A stretch of DNA of 64,000 nucleotides, taken from the NCBI RefSeq assembly GCF_963678635.1, contig NC_087065.1, forward strand, positions 57,438,754 through 57,502,753, in the 5' to 3' direction. The notes beneath the pieces are model-generated. The model had not been told where the DNA came from, ran no database searches, and saw nothing but the letters and a program-made list of their open reading frames with translations. How positions within the stretch are numbered: position 1 is the first letter of the stretch; each line of letters starts with the position of its first letter. Positions 18,772 through 29,800 of the stretch are shown in pieces. The position numbers were made by a program, and so were the translations under genes. This DNA comes from Symsagittifera roscoffensis. Lineage: Eukaryota > Xenacoelomorpha > Acoela > Convolutidae.

Positions 18772-19260
18772 TTAATCAAAGAGCTGTCGAGCAGCAGAAG
18801 AGTTCTGGAGGTTCTCTATAGAACGCAGAGCTGGACGAGGTTCCATTGCAGGTGGTTGTTGTGGAACTGGAGGTGTCATTGTTTCTGAGAATCCCTTATC
18901 TTCATCTATTGTGATGGGGTTTTCGACTGATCCTTCCTCCTCCCAAGGAAAGAGGAAGTCGTCGACTGGTTGAGCCACAAATCTTGAGTCCGGAATCTCG
19001 GGATAGTTCATTCCCACATGATCAGAAACTTCCCCCATCATTTGCATTGTTCCAAGTTGGTTCTCTGTGATGGGAACTTGCATCATATGATGTTCGTTGA
19101 AATCCCTTCGCATCACTTCCATCATGTGCCAGACTTGGATTGGGATGTCCATTCGTGCCAGAAAAACTCCAGAGACTGTTTCTTGCACTTGAATTTGTAC
19201 TAGATCAGGCGAAAATTCTACAGAGTACATGAGGTTGCTGTTTTGCACTGAGAAGATCAT
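18772..19260 (-). CDS. unassigned Polinton protein, acidic and Pro-rich C-terminus
   Basis: Intact 162-residue frame from an ATG at 19258-19260. The first 60 residues (MYSVEFSPDLVQIQV ... IPIQVWHMMEVM) give two or three strands and a helix, a pattern loosely like the two PC4-like genes nearby. The middle is Met/Glu-rich. The C-terminus has an acidic hydrophobic block NPITIDEDKG, which resembles a SUMO-interaction motif, and a PPVPQQPPAMEPRP stretch. A role in DNA binding or regulation is only a guess. Confidence 0.5.
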   Translation of the reverse strand: MIFSVQNSNLMYSVEFSPDLVQIQVQETVSGVFLARMDIPIQVWHMMEVMRRDFNEHHMMQVPITENQLGTMQMMGEVSDHVGMNYPEIPDSRFVAQPVDDFLFPWEEEGSVENPITIDEDKGFSETMTPPVPQQPPAMEPRPALRSIENLQNSSAARQLFD

Positions 19261-19289
19261 TTTGAGCAATAAATTGAGTACAAGAGTAA

Positions 19290-19640
19290 AAATAAGAAAG
19301 AGTTGAGAGAGGAATAGTTGACGGAAGATAAGTTGAAATTAAGGTATTTAGAGCTGAGAGAGGAGGTAGTTGACGGTAGTTAAGTTGAAAATAAAATGAT
19401 TTTTAGTTAGGAGTTAGGGGTACCTTCAACTCGACTGTGTGGGTTTAACCAATCAGAATTGATTTTCCCTATTTGGATTGTAGTCGTGTACAATCAGATT
19501 TCAGATTCCTTTTATGGGATTCTTGGATAAAAGTCGTATCCAATCGGAAACAAAGCTCCATTTTGGATTTTGTCGTTTCCAATCACAAAAACGTTCATTT
19601 TTGTTCTAGTTGTCGTATCCAATCAGAAGACGCTTTTAAG
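19290..19640 (-). promoter_or_regulatory. upstream region with direct repeats and CCAAT-box array
   Basis: Upstream of the 19260 start are two imperfect direct copies of about 43 bp (GAGTTGAGAGAGG... near 19300 and GAGCTGAGAGAGG... near 19355). Farther out come five CCAAT-like boxes in the setting CCAATCAGAA (near 19449, 19489, 19539, 19579 and 19619). The last four are each preceded by GTCGT, at spacings of about 50, 39 and 40 bp. The same TTCTGATTGG core recurs before the 21558 gene. Confidence 0.5.
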
Positions 19641-19678
19641 GACTTAAATCTTCCAAATAAGTAAAAATATACACAAAA

Positions 19679-20311
19679 GCAATTGCAAAAATAACTGACC
19701 AAAAGTTATTTGCAGTAAAAATAAGAAATATTGGTGATATAAGTAGCAAAAGAAAGAAAATTAATAAAAGTAACATCTCTGCAACTTTTTTCATCAAGTT
19801 AATTGAATTTTTTGTATGTAATCAATGAGAAATTGCTAATTTTTAAGTAGATAGTCAAGTTCTTTAATTTTTATGTAAATTTGGGAGGATAACTCAAAGT
19901 TGACGAATTTTTCAAAGCAGACTTCTGGAAATCTGATTCCAAACCAAATCAAGCAGGATTTTGAACTTTGAAAATCTTTAAAGAAATGAAGGAATAAAGA
20001 ACTTTGCTGAGGTGTTTTTACAAATTTGGGCTTTGGATAGGGTATAAAAAGAGTTTTTGATATATTATCGTACGACTTTTTGATCAATTTCAAATTCTCG
20101 AGAATAAACAAAATTTCTTTCCTTGTGAGGTGTAATTCAGCCGTAAGTTTAAAACTTTGATACGCAATATGTGAATCAAAAGTAAACTCTTTGATTGAGT
20201 AAGTTTCTCTGAAGAGACCTTTACTTAGTCGGATAACTCTGTTTTGTACAATAAAGACGTCCAAAAAATTATGAAAAAAGTAAGAGTCAACATCTATTTC
20301 ATCAATAAGAA
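19679..20311. repeat. internal duplication, copy 1
   Basis: Matches 20874-21506 base for base in length (633 bp, no indels) with about ten substitutions by eye. It carries the 3' part of the unassigned gene found whole at 21031-21558. It ends abruptly at 20311 against a copy of the Polinton right end. Confidence 0.95.
19836..20311 (-). pseudogene. 5'-truncated copy of the 21031-21558 gene
   Basis: The last 142 or so codons are nearly identical to the gene at 21031-21558, with a handful of substitutions, but the first 33 residues are missing because the duplication break at 20311 removes them. It has no upstream region of its own. Confidence 0.8.
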
Positions 20312-20869
20312 TAGCCTATCTTAATACATGGGGGTCGCCAGGCCCCCTTGAACTGCCCCAACCTATACTACTTTACCCTGCTTGGTGCTGCACCAAACAG
20401 ACAAAATTTTCAAGGCAGTAATTTTCTCAAGTGGGCGTCTATTGCACCCACCGAGTACTGTGTTACCTATCTGCCTTCGGACTGCCCGAGCTAGACCTAC
20501 TAAAATCCTCAGGGCAGTCACTTTTCAAAAAAAAACGTATTGGGTTTCAATACACACCAATGAATTACGCTCTTTTTAGTTTAGACTTAGTGTCGCGAAT
20601 ATCCGAGTTCGGACCTGTTTTGTTTTGGTCTGGTTCTTTTTGAAAGGAAAGTTACCAGTGCAGTCACTGATTCCTAGCCTGTCTGCTAATAACCTAATAC
20701 CTCTCACTGTAGTCTTTCTTCTGTTTACCTAAGTTCTTTAATAAAATAATACCCCTCCGGATTGGCAAAATAGGACCCTTCCGGACTGGCAAAACTTAGA
20801 CCCCTCCGAATTCGGACCCCAATGAGTTGGCAACTATAAGACCCCTCCGTATTCGGACCCCTCCTAATT
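20312..20869. repeat. copy of the Polinton right terminus plus 497 bp of flanking DNA
   Basis: Identical in length to 26756-27313 (558 bp, no indels, about eight substitutions). It begins inside the inverted repeat (TAGCCTATCTTAATACATGG), reaches the element end at 20372 and continues into flanking sequence. The six bases after the terminus are TTACCC rather than TTTCCC. It includes the ACCCCTCCGG motifs described for the right flank. Confidence 0.95.
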
Positions 20870-20873
20870 AATT

Positions 20874-21506
20874 GCAATTGCAAAAATAAATGACCAAAAA
20901 TTGTTTGCAGTAAAAATAAGAAATATTGCTGATATAAGTAACAAAAGAAAGAAAATTAATAAAAGTAACATCTCTGCAACTTTTTTCATCAAGTTAATTG
21001 AATTTTTTGTATGTAATCAATGAGAAATTGCTAATTTTTAAGTAGGTAGTCAAGTTCTTTAATTTTTATGTAAATTTGGGAGGATAACTCAAAGTTGACG
21101 AATTTTTCAAAGCAGACTTCTGGAAATCTGATTCCAAACCAAATCAAGCAGGATTTTGAACTTTGAAAATCTTTAAAGAAATGAAGGAATAAAGAACTTT
21201 GCTGAGGTGTTTTTACAAATTTGGGTTTTGGATAGGGGATAAAAAGAGTTTTTGATATATTATCGTACGACTTTTTGATCAATTTCAAACTCTCGAGAAT
21301 AAACAAAATTTCTTTCCTTGTGAGGTGTAATTCAGCCGTAAGTTTAAAACTTTGATACGCAATATGTGAATGAAAAGTAAACTCTTTGATTGAGTAAGTT
21401 TCTCTGAAGAGACCTTTACTTAGTCGGATAACTCTGTTTTGTACAATAAAGACGTCCAAAAAATTATGAAAAAAGTAAGAGTCAACATCTATTTCATCAA
21501 TAAGAA
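20874..21506. repeat. internal duplication, copy 2
   Basis: The 633-bp counterpart of 19679-20311. This copy continues without a break into the rest of the gene and the upstream promoter, so it is in the ancestral context. The 20869/20874 junction shows the shared tetranucleotide AATT. Confidence 0.95.
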
Positions 21507-21558
21507 AATCAATTGGAATTTTTTCTTTTTTCTTATAAAGTAACTCGAGGAAGCTCAA
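21031..21558 (-). CDS. unassigned Polinton protein, 175 codons
   Basis: Intact frame of mixed alpha/beta character, rich in Phe, Lys and Leu. The middle reads LTAELHLTRKEILFILESL, suggestive of a helix-turn-helix or winged-helix, and a later part has IPYPKPKFVKTP. There is no ATG at the listed start (TTG), so the true start may be an internal codon or an upstream exon. It is transcribed away from polB across a shared 400-bp intergenic region. Function unknown. Confidence 0.5.
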   Translation of the reverse strand: MSFLELLYKKKEKIPIDFLIDEIDVDSYFFHNFLDVFIVQNRVIRLSKGLFRETYSIKEFTFHSHIAYQSFKLTAELHLTRKEILFILESLKLIKKSYDNISKTLFIPYPKPKFVKTPQQSSLFLHFFKDFQSSKSCLIWFGIRFPEVCFEKFVNFELSSQIYIKIKELDYLLKN

Positions 21559-21559
21559 A

Positions 21560-21965
21560 TGATTTTTGATAGAAATTTTTCAAATAATGATTAAGTTTTT
21601 TAAAAATAATAAACAATTCACTTTTAGAAAATGCTGAATTCTGATTGGTTGATTTCCAACAAACAGTGATACTAAAAGAATACTCAATTCTGATTGGTTG
21701 ATTTTCTCTAATAAAAAGCAAAAAAAAAACGTATTTCATTCTGATTTTCTTTTACGTTAAAAGCAACTGCTCTATACTTTGTATAACTACTTGAAATAAA
21801 TTTCAAATATTTTTAACAATTCAAAGTAAGTAAAAATTATTTTTATTAAATTTTTTGGAACATTTTAAATCTCCCACTTCGATATGTACCAAGTTCTAAT
21901 CCCTTTATATTGAGACTTAAAAATTCTCCCATTTTTAGATACCATCGCTGAATAGAAATGAGAAA
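21560..21965. promoter_or_regulatory. bidirectional promoter region between the 21558 gene and polB
   Basis: Contains two copies of TTCTGATTGGTTGATTT about 47 bp apart (near 21648 and 21695). These are CCAAT boxes on the minus strand, upstream of the minus-strand gene. TTTTTAG just before ATACCATCGCTG (about 21941) could be a splice acceptor feeding polB. No TATA box is obvious. Confidence 0.4.
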
Positions 21966-24900
21966 GTGAAATGCGAGGATTGTGGTAAAGAGTACAGGAG
22001 GGATCATGCAGCTCGACATAGGAAAAATTGCGTGCGAGGAGTTATTTCTTGTTCCGAATGTAGGTATTTCACTTACAATCAACAGGAAATGAATTTCCAT
22101 ACGAGCAAGAAGCACGTAAAGTCAAACCCGAAGTCAACAAAGTGTGTATCGTGTGAGAAAGAATTTCCAAGCTATTATTCACTTCAACAGCATCGCAAGA
22201 AGGATCACAGAATGAAAGCTAGAAAAACGAGTGATTCTGTTGCTGATTTGAATAAAATCTTGGAAAACGAGGAGGATAGTGATCAGCTACGAGATGAGTT
22301 GAATGCCTGTCAACACTTCTTGACAGATACTGAGATGGAAAATGAACGCCACAAAGTATTCAATTTTCAACTTTCAAAACTAGATCCTAATCTAGTTAAT
22401 GAAAAACTGGATCAAGTCTTTGAAAAACTTGATTGTGCAGCAAAAATCAACATTGCCTTGGGATTTGTGTTACGTAATATAGAAACAAGCGAATATCGTT
22501 ATTTCTACGCTCATGAAAATAACACACTCTTTGATAAATCTATACTACTTTGTACTAAAGCAGACTTGACAACTATACAGAACAAGGTTAATAAGCAAGA
22601 TATCATTGAAATTTGTACACAAGAGAGACAAAATACGAAATGGCGATTCAAGCTGATCACTAATGTGACCATTTTTGCAGCCTAACTGAAAAACGTACCT
22701 ATGGGATGTCCAGATTCTGTGATTCCCGAACCACTTCTGAGGAATAACCATGTTAATTGTTTGGTTTCGGATCGAGACACAAAACAACCATGCAATGACA
22801 ATTTGTGTTTGTTTCGAGCGCTTGCAGTTCATTTACATGGAACAACTGGTCTTGAAACATCCACTTCCAAGATCTTTAACGATTTTCTGGAGAAATCGAG
22901 TTGTGATCCGAAACAGTTTTGTGGAGTTTCGATGGATAATCTACCAGTAGTTGAAGATGTAGTAGAGAAAAACATCTTTATCTAGGATATAAACAATGAA
23001 GATGGAGACTTCGTGGGAGAATTAGCTCGGAGAAGTATCGGTAAACATGAGAACACAGTGAAAATTCTACGATACAACAACCACATTATTTACGGCAATA
23101 ACATCGACAACTTCTTCAAATGCTTCCGATGCCCAACTTGCGATACATTTTTCCACAAAGCAGACCACTTCAACAAGCATCTCCTACGATGCAAAGATCG
23201 AATCGAAAACATTTACCCCAAAAATGTTTATACTCTACGAGAGACGTTATTTGAAAAACTGGATGGGTTCAATATTGAGTACACAAAAGAACAAACCTTA
23301 TTCAAAAATGTCGCTATTTTTGACTTTGAATAAATTTGCGTGCCATCCGAAGAACTAAAACCAACCGAAACAATAACTTGGATCGGGAAGCATGAACCCA
23401 TATCAGTGTCAATTTCATCCAATTTGCTTGACGAACCCATTTTTTTGTGTGACAAAGATCCACAATCCCTCATTATTGACTTTGTGGCAAACTTGGAGTT
23501 GTTAGCCGAAAAAAATAAAACCGAAATGCGATCAAAGTTTCTGGAAATTGAAAATAACATCAAAAGGCGATTACACACAATTTTCAGCATACTTAATGAA
23601 CGAGTTAGTTTCAACAAGATTGAAGCAAGAGAGTACGACGATGAATGTATCGAGAATGAGGAAGAAACAGACGCATCCACTCACTTTCTCAGGATTCAAA
23701 AAAATCAATTGATTGATTTGATGCAACATCTAGAGAGATACACCAATACTCTACCAGTATTTGGATTCAACAGTGGTCGGTATGATATAAACGTCATTAA
23801 ATCATACCTCATTCCCTACCTTATCAAGGAAAAAGAAATTGAACCATCAGTTATCAAGAAAGCAAACGACTTTGTTTCCTTCAAATTTGGAGATGTTCAG
23901 CTTGTGGACATTATGAAGTTTTTGGGTGGAGCTACTACCATAGACTCTTTTCTAAAAGCTTACAAAGCCAGTGAGCTGAAAGGATACTTTCCATACGAGT
24001 GGTTTGATACTCCGAACAAGCTTGATGAACAACAACTACCCTCGTATGATGACTTCTACAGCAAACTGAAGAATAGTAACCCTCTCGATAAAGAGTTTGA
24101 TGATTATCAAAAACTTCTTAACACTGGGATAACTGAAGAGCAAGCCTTGAAAAAACTCGGTCTCAAAACCAAACCAACTACGGGATTGGAAAACTACAAC
24201 TACTTCAAATCTATCTGGGAACAGGAAAAGATGACAACATTTCGCGACTTTCTACGGTGGTATAACAACAGAGATGTTGTTCCTACCCTTGATGCTATGC
24301 AGAAAATGATTGAATTTTATCATGACAAAGGGATAGATATGTTAAAGCTCGGCTGCACACTACCGAATCTAGCCAACATCTGTCTACACAAATCAACCGA
24401 CTATAAGTTTTACCCATTCTTTTCGAGTGATAGTGACTTGCTTGAAAAAATACGGGAAGATATGACCGGTGGTCCCTCAATTGTTTTCACAAGGAAAACA
24501 GTAGCAAATAAATGAAACCTTTATTCGAAAATCAAAAAAATTGTGTAAATCAATCGTTGGGATTGATGCTAGTCAACTCTATCCTTATTCTATGTGTCAG
24601 GATATGCCCACAGGTTTGTATACGAGATGGGACTACGATGAAGAAACACAAAAATTCAAGGCAAGGCAAAATCGAGTTTGAACATTTGAAAATATGGTCA
24701 TGTCATGCTTTCAAGCAACCAGAACTGAATGTAAAATTGAGAGTTACTACACTACAGGAAAAGAGAAAAAATTGATTGCTTTAGTGTTGATGGTTATTGC
24801 AACCATTGTAAGACTGTCTTTGAAGCAATGTGTTGTTATTTCCATTTTTGTCCTTGTCAAGAACTAGACCGAGCCTAACTGATGATGATATCAAACGAGG

Positions 24901-26287
24901 AACCAAGAAAAGAGAAATGGATGATCTTCGAAAAGACTACATTCGAGAAAAAGGATACTCTATAGAAGAAATGTGGGAGTGTAGCTGTTGGGATCAATTT
25001 AAAAACAAGGTAGACGTGAAAAATCACGTTAGAACTCACTTTCCCTTCAAAAGACCTCTTTCTACAAATTCACTAGTGCAAAACATTAGAAATGAAAAAA
25101 TTTTCGGCTATGTGCAATGCGATCTGAGTGTTCCAGATGAGCTTAAAGCAAAATTTTCCAATTTCCCACCTATTTTCAAAAATATTGATGTTTCCAGAAA
25201 CGATATTGGTGAATATATGAAGACATATGCGGAAGAAAACGATTTGTTAAAACAATCGCAAAGAATGTTGATATCGAGCTTCAAATTGACCAACGGAACA
25301 CTGATCACACCACTTTTCAATTTTTATTTGGATCTAGGACTACAATGTACAAAAATTCATCGTTTTGTACAATACACACCGCATAAAGTATTCAACAGTT
25401 TTGTTCAGTCTGTTGTTGATGCTAGGCGAGCCGGCGATGAAAATCCATTATCTGGCGTAGTAGCCGAAACAATGAAACTTCTAGGAAACAGTTCCTACGG
25501 CTATCAAATAATGGACAGATCAAAACATACAATGACAAAATATCTTAGAGACGAAAAAACCCACAAAGCTATCAATAACCAATTCTTCAAGAGACTTAAT
25601 ATCGTAGCTAAAGATTTGTATGAAGTGGAACTTGTTAAATTTACTATAGAGCATCGTGAACCAATTATAGTAGGATTTTTTATACTACAGTATGCCAAGT
25701 TGAGAATGTTGGAGTTGTATTATAACTTTTTCGATGAATTTTGCGATGTCAACAAATTCGAAGAACTCGAAATGGATACAGATTCCCTATATTTGGTTTT
25801 GGCAGAAGAAAATTTAGATGATTGTATCCTTCCCAGCAAGCGAGCAGAATGGACTGAAAGGCGAAGCAAGGACTGTCGAGACGATTTCAGAGCAGATGCA
25901 AAAAACAACTTTTTCCCCGTACTTGCTGTTCTAAACATAAGAAACATGACAAGAGAGAACCAGGATTGTTCAAGGAGGAGTTCAGATGCACCGAAATGTT
26001 ATGCCTGTGTAGTAAAACCTATTGCTGTTACGATAGTAAAAGTCAAAAGTATAAGTTTAGCAGTAAAGGTCTGAACAAACGTGCATTAGAAGACTCTGGA
26101 GATGGCCAATGGCAAAGTATCGACAAGTACTGGATGAGGCAGTGAACTTGAAGTCAACGAATAGAGGATTTAAAACGATTAACCATGCAGTCGCAACTTA
26201 TGAACAAACTAAAAAAGGATTGAGCTATTTTACCCTAAACGGGATTTTGAATGTGATGGAATACATACTAAACCTCTAAATTTGTAA
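21966..26287 (+). pseudogene. Polinton protein-primed DNA polymerase B, multiply disrupted
   Basis: The enzyme replicates the element. The N-terminus has Cys/His zinc fingers (CEDCGKEY..., CSECRYF..., CVSCEKEF...). The first frame continues to 24515 but is cut by stops at 22683-22685, 22983-22985 and 23331-23333. It contains Exo I (IFDFE), Exo II (FGFNSGRYD) and Exo III (YNNRD). After 24515 the frame changes: polymerase motif A (DASQLYPYSM) lies in another frame near 24570. Motif B (NSSYGYQIM, about 25490) and motif C (MDTDSLY, about 25775) lie in the long frame 24830-26074. The last residues (GIHTKPLNL) end at 26287 in a further frame. No ATG at 21966 (GTG), so the start or a first exon is uncertain. 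Confidence 0.9.
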
Positions 26288-26424
26288 GAAATTTGTAGAT
26301 GCTGTGAACTAATACATTTTCTCTGTAATTAACCTTTTTTTAAAAAAAACTCTTTTTAAACGCTACTTTTGGGTTAAGAGTATGTTGTTTTTTGATTAGG
26401 AAAACTTTTAAAATCTGGAAAATT

Positions 26425-26816
26425 GGCTAAATCGAGCTCCAAAAAACTCGGGTGCCAAATTTTTTTTGAAACTTACCATCTGAAACTTTACCATCTTACC
26501 ATCTGAAACCTACCGTCGTAATACATTAGGAATCCTATTCCCTAATGAGTTCTTAATTCACTACAAAGAATGTCTTAGACATAGGGAAATCTTTACATGG
26601 GAAATTCGGGCGCCAAAAATTTTTCTGAAACTTACCATCTGAAACTTACCATCTGAAACCTCGTATCTTAATACATTGGGAAACCTATTCCCTATCTCAA
26701 TTCATTGGAAATCTATTTCCTATCTTCATACATAGGTTGGCGACTGGATAGTCTATAGCCTATCTTAATACATGGGGGTCGCCAGGCCCCCTTGAACTGC
26801 CCCAACCTATACTACT
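26425..26816 (-). repeat. Polinton right terminal inverted repeat
   Basis: Inverted counterpart of 8169-8394, longer by about 165 bp in the middle. It carries several copies of the complement of TGGTAAGTTTCAGA and of TGTATTAAGATAGG, and ends CCTATACTACT. The stretch 26288-26424 between polB and the TIR is AT-rich without other features. Confidence 0.9.
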
Positions 26817-26822
26817 TTTCCC
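26817..26822. repeat. target site duplication, right copy
   Basis: TTTCCC follows the last base of the right inverted repeat and equals 8163-8168. Confidence 0.9.
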
Positions 26823-29800
26823 TGCTTGGTGCTGCACCAAACAGACAAAATTTTCAAGGCAGTAATTTTCTCAAGTGGGCGTCTATTGCACCCATCGAGT
26901 ACTGTGTTACCTATCTGCCTTCGGACTGCCCGAGCTAGACCTACTAAAATCCTCAGGGCAGTCACTTTTCAAAAAAAAACGTATTGGGTTTCAATCCACA
27001 CCAATGAATTACGCTCTTTTTAGTTTAGACTTAGTGTCGCGAATATCCGAGTTCGGACCTGTTTTGTTTTGGTCTGGTTCTTTTTGAAAGGCAAGTTACC
27101 AGTGCAGTCACTGATTCCTAGCCTGTCTGCTAATAACCTAATACCTCTCACTGTAGTCTTTCTTCTGTTTACCTAAGTTCTTTAATAAAATAATAACCCT
27201 CCGGATTGGCAAAATAGGACCCTTCCGGACTTGCAAAACTTAGACCCCTCCGAATTCGGACCCCTATGAGTTGGCAACTATAAGACCCCTCCGGATTCGG
27301 ACCCCTCCTAATTTGAAAAACTTTTTGACCCCTCCGGATTGGGACCCCTCTGATATTGTAAAAGTAGCTTTTCGGAGATTTTCTTCTTTCAACCTATACC
27401 CCTCCGGATACGTTTTCCGATGCTATTTTGCTTTTTCAATCCACTAGGAAGGGTATGTAATGCTTTCCTAGACCCTTCCGGATTGAAGTTAAGCCTCTTA
27501 TTTGACAATTCATTCTAACGGTGAAGGGTCTTATCGCTAGCCTAGCTTCGGCTCGATTAAGGTTTTCTTGTGCCTTTAGCCTTGCCTTTTTGTCTAGAAG
27601 AGCCTAAAGTTACTTTATTCAACCGCTATTACCTTTTGGTAGGGGTGTAAGGGCTTTCCTAAAAAAAAGTTATAAAACGTGAAGAGTCTACCCTCCCAAA
27701 TTGGTGAATATGCTAAAAACAATCTCAAAAAATTTTCACGCTTACTTTTTCGAAAAATTTTTGTCCCTGTCAGTAAGCTCAGCTAATTTTTGATTTATTG
27801 GTACCAAGATTAACTGGATCTGTCCAGTAGTTCCAAAGTTATTAACCAAAACGTCTTTTTTCTAAAGACAAAAAAATTTCTCTCTTATAGGTTCCGCTTA
27901 ACTTTTCCGCAAATCTGTTCTTTTCGACCTGAAAATTATTGATCCGAGCTCAGAAGGCCTATAATCTTCTAGTTCAATGCAAAAAACCCGATCTAAAACG
28001 CTTTAGTTGAAAAAATTTGCGAAAAACGATACTACCTAGACCCCTACGGATTGATGAATCCACCAAATCAAACACGTTAAGTTCGATTTCTCTGCTGCAA
28101 CCCGGAAGGCTTTCGGGTAGCGGGTTTTAAAACTCGTAGATTCATTAGTGGACGTTGTCCGAACAACTATTTTTACTGTCCTAACTCAAAAATTTCAAAA
28201 AATTTTCTGAATTTTTAGTGTTCCGTTTTTTCAAAAATCACGAAAATTCGGTTTTTGGTTCCAAAATAGTTCCAACCACTTCCGAACTAAACTTAACCGG
28301 TTCTATCTATTATAGTAGTGCAGTTATGATGTAACACACTAATTTAGCGCTTTTTTCCGTTTCAAAAATTATCGATATCTCAAAAATCGCGATTTGTGGG
28401 GGGATCAAAATATCGCTATTTTGACCCTAAAAACCGGTCTGCTTTCTGTGCTTTTCACTGAAAAACGATATAGGAGTATTAAAATAGGTTATAAGTAATA
28501 ATTTTAGTAATACTATACCCCTCCGGGTTTGTTTAATATCCGAATTAAGGTGCTTAACTCGGATATTCGCAGTTCGGTGAAGGGTCACAACAGTGCAGCA
28601 CTGTCGAGCCCCCCACAGATTACTATCTTAATTTTTGTACCAAAAGGGATACAAAACTTGTCAACGATACCCAACAGTCGATTGTTGTTGTCGTTGAGCC
28701 CCCTCTTGTTGCTCCTTGTACTGCTTGCCGGATCAGTCTTCTCCCAAGACCCCTCCGGATTGAGCGCAAATCAGCTGACCCTTCCGGATTGAGCGCAATT
28801 TATCATTAACGTGCTTAAATGCTCAAATAACCCTACAGTACAAGCCTCACAAACGGGCCACAAAAATGATCGTAACAATCTTGACTGATATAAATGCCTG
28901 TAACAACAATATATCTATCAACAACAAACGGGAGGGTTGGATCACATCTTGTCTGGGGGGATGATTTCTACTGATTTTTTACTTTTTTACTGTTTTTGGT
29001 TTTTTTCGGTTAATTTTTATGTTTTTTGTTTTTTTTTTGGGTACTATACTACTTTTTGTTTGGTTTTATATATATCTTTAAGTGTTTTTGGTCACAAACC
29101 TCTCAGGGAACGAGGGGATGGCCGATCCACCCACCCTTCCTGATTCGTGAATTTTCGGTCTTAACTAGGTTAAAAAGCTATTCACGGTAATCCGGAAGGC
29201 TTCCGCGTTCCGAACTACCCTTCCGCCCCGGCGGTTTAGGCCTATTAAGGGCGTTAATGTGAGCATCCGCTTGGCGCGGAGTGCTCGTTAACGGTTCTGC
29301 CGGTCATGATGTTAAAAAGGAATAACACCCAGGAGAGCCATAAAAACATCTATGTAACATTCGCCCGGAAAATACATCTCGACGGAAAATAAAACTAAGT
29401 CCTAAGACGACTGGCCAACGTCTAAACAGAGCTTTACATGCTTTTAATCGTCTCTACCAAGCCAGTACTTTCGGTGGTCTTTCTAACATCGGGTCGACAA
29501 AAACGTTACTGCTTCCGGCTTCGGTCAAAACACTCAAATTAACTAGATTACATGCAGAAATAGTGAGCTCATGACTGGGTCTCAGTATCCCCAGACCACG
29601 AGGTCACTCCTAAAAACAGGGCTACTACTATTTGTTGAATTATCCTTGTTTTTGTTCAGTAGATAAAAATCATCATCTCCATCGAAAGTGGATCAACCCT
29701 TTCCCCCAACTCCTAGCTTCTCATCCTAGCAAAATGAATTCAGATGTTAATTAAATTCAACTCAGGACATGACAGGGAAGCTAAAAAGGTATGTAAAACC

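Larger units (their letters stand above)
8169..26816. mobile_element. complete Polinton/Maverick DNA transposon (18.6 kb)
   Basis: The element starts AGTAGTATAGGTTGGGGCAG and ends with the reverse complement, with 6-bp target duplications TTTCCC outside both ends. It encodes the diagnostic Polinton set: rve integrase, protein-primed family B polymerase, FtsK/HerA-type packaging ATPase, adenain-like protease, major capsid protein and penton-like minor capsid protein. All identifiable structural genes are on the minus strand; polB and one unassigned frame are on the plus strand. Frame breaks affect protease, capsid, basic protein, penton, integrase and a PC4-like gene; polB has three in-frame stops and several frame changes. 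An internal duplication (19679-21506) adds about 1.2 kb. Confidence 0.95.

Noticed and set aside
28937-29143. 68-codon plus-strand frame with Phe-rich sequence
   Set aside because: Encoded by T-rich low-complexity DNA, no homology pattern, no promoter or splice context.
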